Source: Bacteroidales bacterium (lineage in GTDB: Bacteria; Bacteroidota; Bacteroidia; Bacteroidales; Azobacteroidaceae). Taken from it: DNA of 8,149 nucleotides. How positions within the stretch are numbered: the first letter of the stretch is position 1; each line of letters begins with the position of its first letter. The stretch is taken from NCBI GenBank assembly GCA_020860885.1, contig JAJBTS010000414.1:1-8149 (forward strand). The letters run 5' to 3'. The notes below the pieces were generated by a model. That model had not been told where the DNA came from. It did no database searches and was given only the letters and a program-made list of their open reading frames with translations. Positions 7,715-8,149 of the stretch are shown piece by piece. A program made the position numbers and the translations under genes.

Positions 7715-7768
7715 CAAGAAATATGAAGCTAATATAATTGCAATCACCAAAATTGTTATAATATTATT

Positions 7769-8149
7769 ATGGATAAGGAAAGACTATATAAATTAATTGA
7801 CTACCTTTTGTTAAATGCATTTTCCGTAAATTCATTAGGATTGTATAATGGTAAGGCAGGAATGTCTTTGTGCTTGTTTGAAGCAGCCCGGCTTTTTGAG
7901 GATGACCGGTTGGAAGAATATGCTTTTGAATTGATTCAGGAGGCAATAGTTTTAACGGATCTTCAAAACGATCACAGTTTCCAATCCGGCCTTTCCGGAA
8001 TAGGGTTTGTTGTTCTCTATTTACTTAAGAATGGCTTTTTAGAAGGAAATTTTAAAGAGTTTTTCGGGACTCAGCTAGAAGATATATTATCTACCCTCAA
8101 TAATGAAAAACCCTTAAGAAATTATTTACTAAGCATCTATTTCCTCTCC
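7769..8149 (+). CDS. LanC-like protein (lanthionine synthetase C family), N-terminal part
   Basis: The first 127 codons of a gene that runs off the right edge, in frame to the last base. Two glycine-rich motifs typical of the LanC alpha/alpha toroid are present: GLYNGKAGMSLCLFEAAR (residues 24-41) and SGLSGIGFVVLYLL (73-86). In the family these are the inner-helix turns of successive repeats. The zinc-binding Cys, Cys, His residues that decide catalysis lie in the C-terminal half, so activity cannot be judged here. True LanC cyclases add Cys thiols to dehydrated Ser/Thr to form lanthionine rings; LanC-like relatives may do other work. The start ATG sits after an AT-rich leader without a Shine-Dalgarno site, normal for Bacteroidetes. 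Its neighbours, a leader-cutting exporter and its partners, support a role in modified-peptide production. Confidence 0.8.
   Translation, partial: MDKERLYKLIDYLLLNAFSVNSLGLYNGKAGMSLCLFEAARLFEDDRLEEYAFELIQEAIVLTDLQNDHSFQSGLSGIGFVVLYLLKNGFLEGNFKEFFGTQLEDILSTLNNEKPLRNYLLSIYFLS

Larger units (their letters stand above)
7613..7739. repeat. Direct repeat, copy 2: relic PCAT start plus promoter
   Basis: This is the partner of 6081-6208. It carries the decayed transporter start, the leader sequence (shared ATAAGGTTAA) and the paired octamers as TTTGTAAA (7683-7690) and TTTGCAAG (7711-7718), still 20 bp apart. The substitutions fall in the minus-strand promoter boxes (TTTG to CTTG; CATTTTTG to CTTTTTTA), while both forward TTTG elements are unchanged. 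Confidence 0.75.

Noticed and set aside
6081..7739. Invertible (phase-variable) promoter segment.
   Set aside because: The two copies are direct, not inverted, repeats and no recombinase gene is present; deletion is possible but inversion is not.

Overview
The window looks like chromosome from a gut-type Bacteroidales organism (Bacteroides, Parabacteroides or a close relative). This rests on three things. Promoters fit the Bacteroidetes -33 TTTG / -7 TAnnTTTG pattern. Gene starts lack strong Shine-Dalgarno sites. The gene set is a C39-peptidase ABC exporter, an HlyD-type adaptor, a TolC-type channel and a LanC-like protein, a combination common in this order. Species cannot be fixed from the sequence alone.

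Layout, left to right. (1) 4-987 (+): a secreted protein of unknown function. (2) 1053-6131 (-): a three-gene export operon, transcribed right to left in the order peptidase-containing ABC transporter, HlyD-family adaptor (overlapping the transporter by 38 nt), TolC-like outer-membrane protein. Together these form a complete type I-like machine that removes double-glycine leader peptides and carries the mature peptide across both membranes. (3) 6132-6347: a compact divergent promoter region, then a leader of about 150 nt with two small hairpins. (4) 6348-7601 (+): a predicted lipoprotein of the alpha/beta hydrolase fold with an intact Ser-Asp-His triad. (5) 7602-7768: a degraded second copy of the divergent promoter, still carrying a decayed 5' end of a transporter gene. 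(6) 7769 to the window end (+): the first 127 codons of a LanC-like protein (lanthionine synthetase C family).

Taken together this is probably the export half and the beginning of the modification half of a ribosomally made, post-translationally modified peptide (RiPP) locus, possibly lanthipeptide-like. No precursor peptide and no dehydratase lie inside the window; if they exist they should be beyond the right edge. The hydrolase is an unusual partner whose role is open.

The most interesting structure is non-coding. Two TTTGCAAA octamers exactly 20 bp apart build overlapping promoters in opposite directions, so one 36-bp element can fire both the export operon and the hydrolase. The whole element plus about 50 bp of transporter coding sequence is repeated 1531 bp further on, upstream of the LanC-like gene. 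In that second copy the substitutions damage the promoter facing the dead transporter fragment but spare the one facing the LanC-like gene. This suggests past duplication of a transporter/promoter module, followed by one-sided decay.
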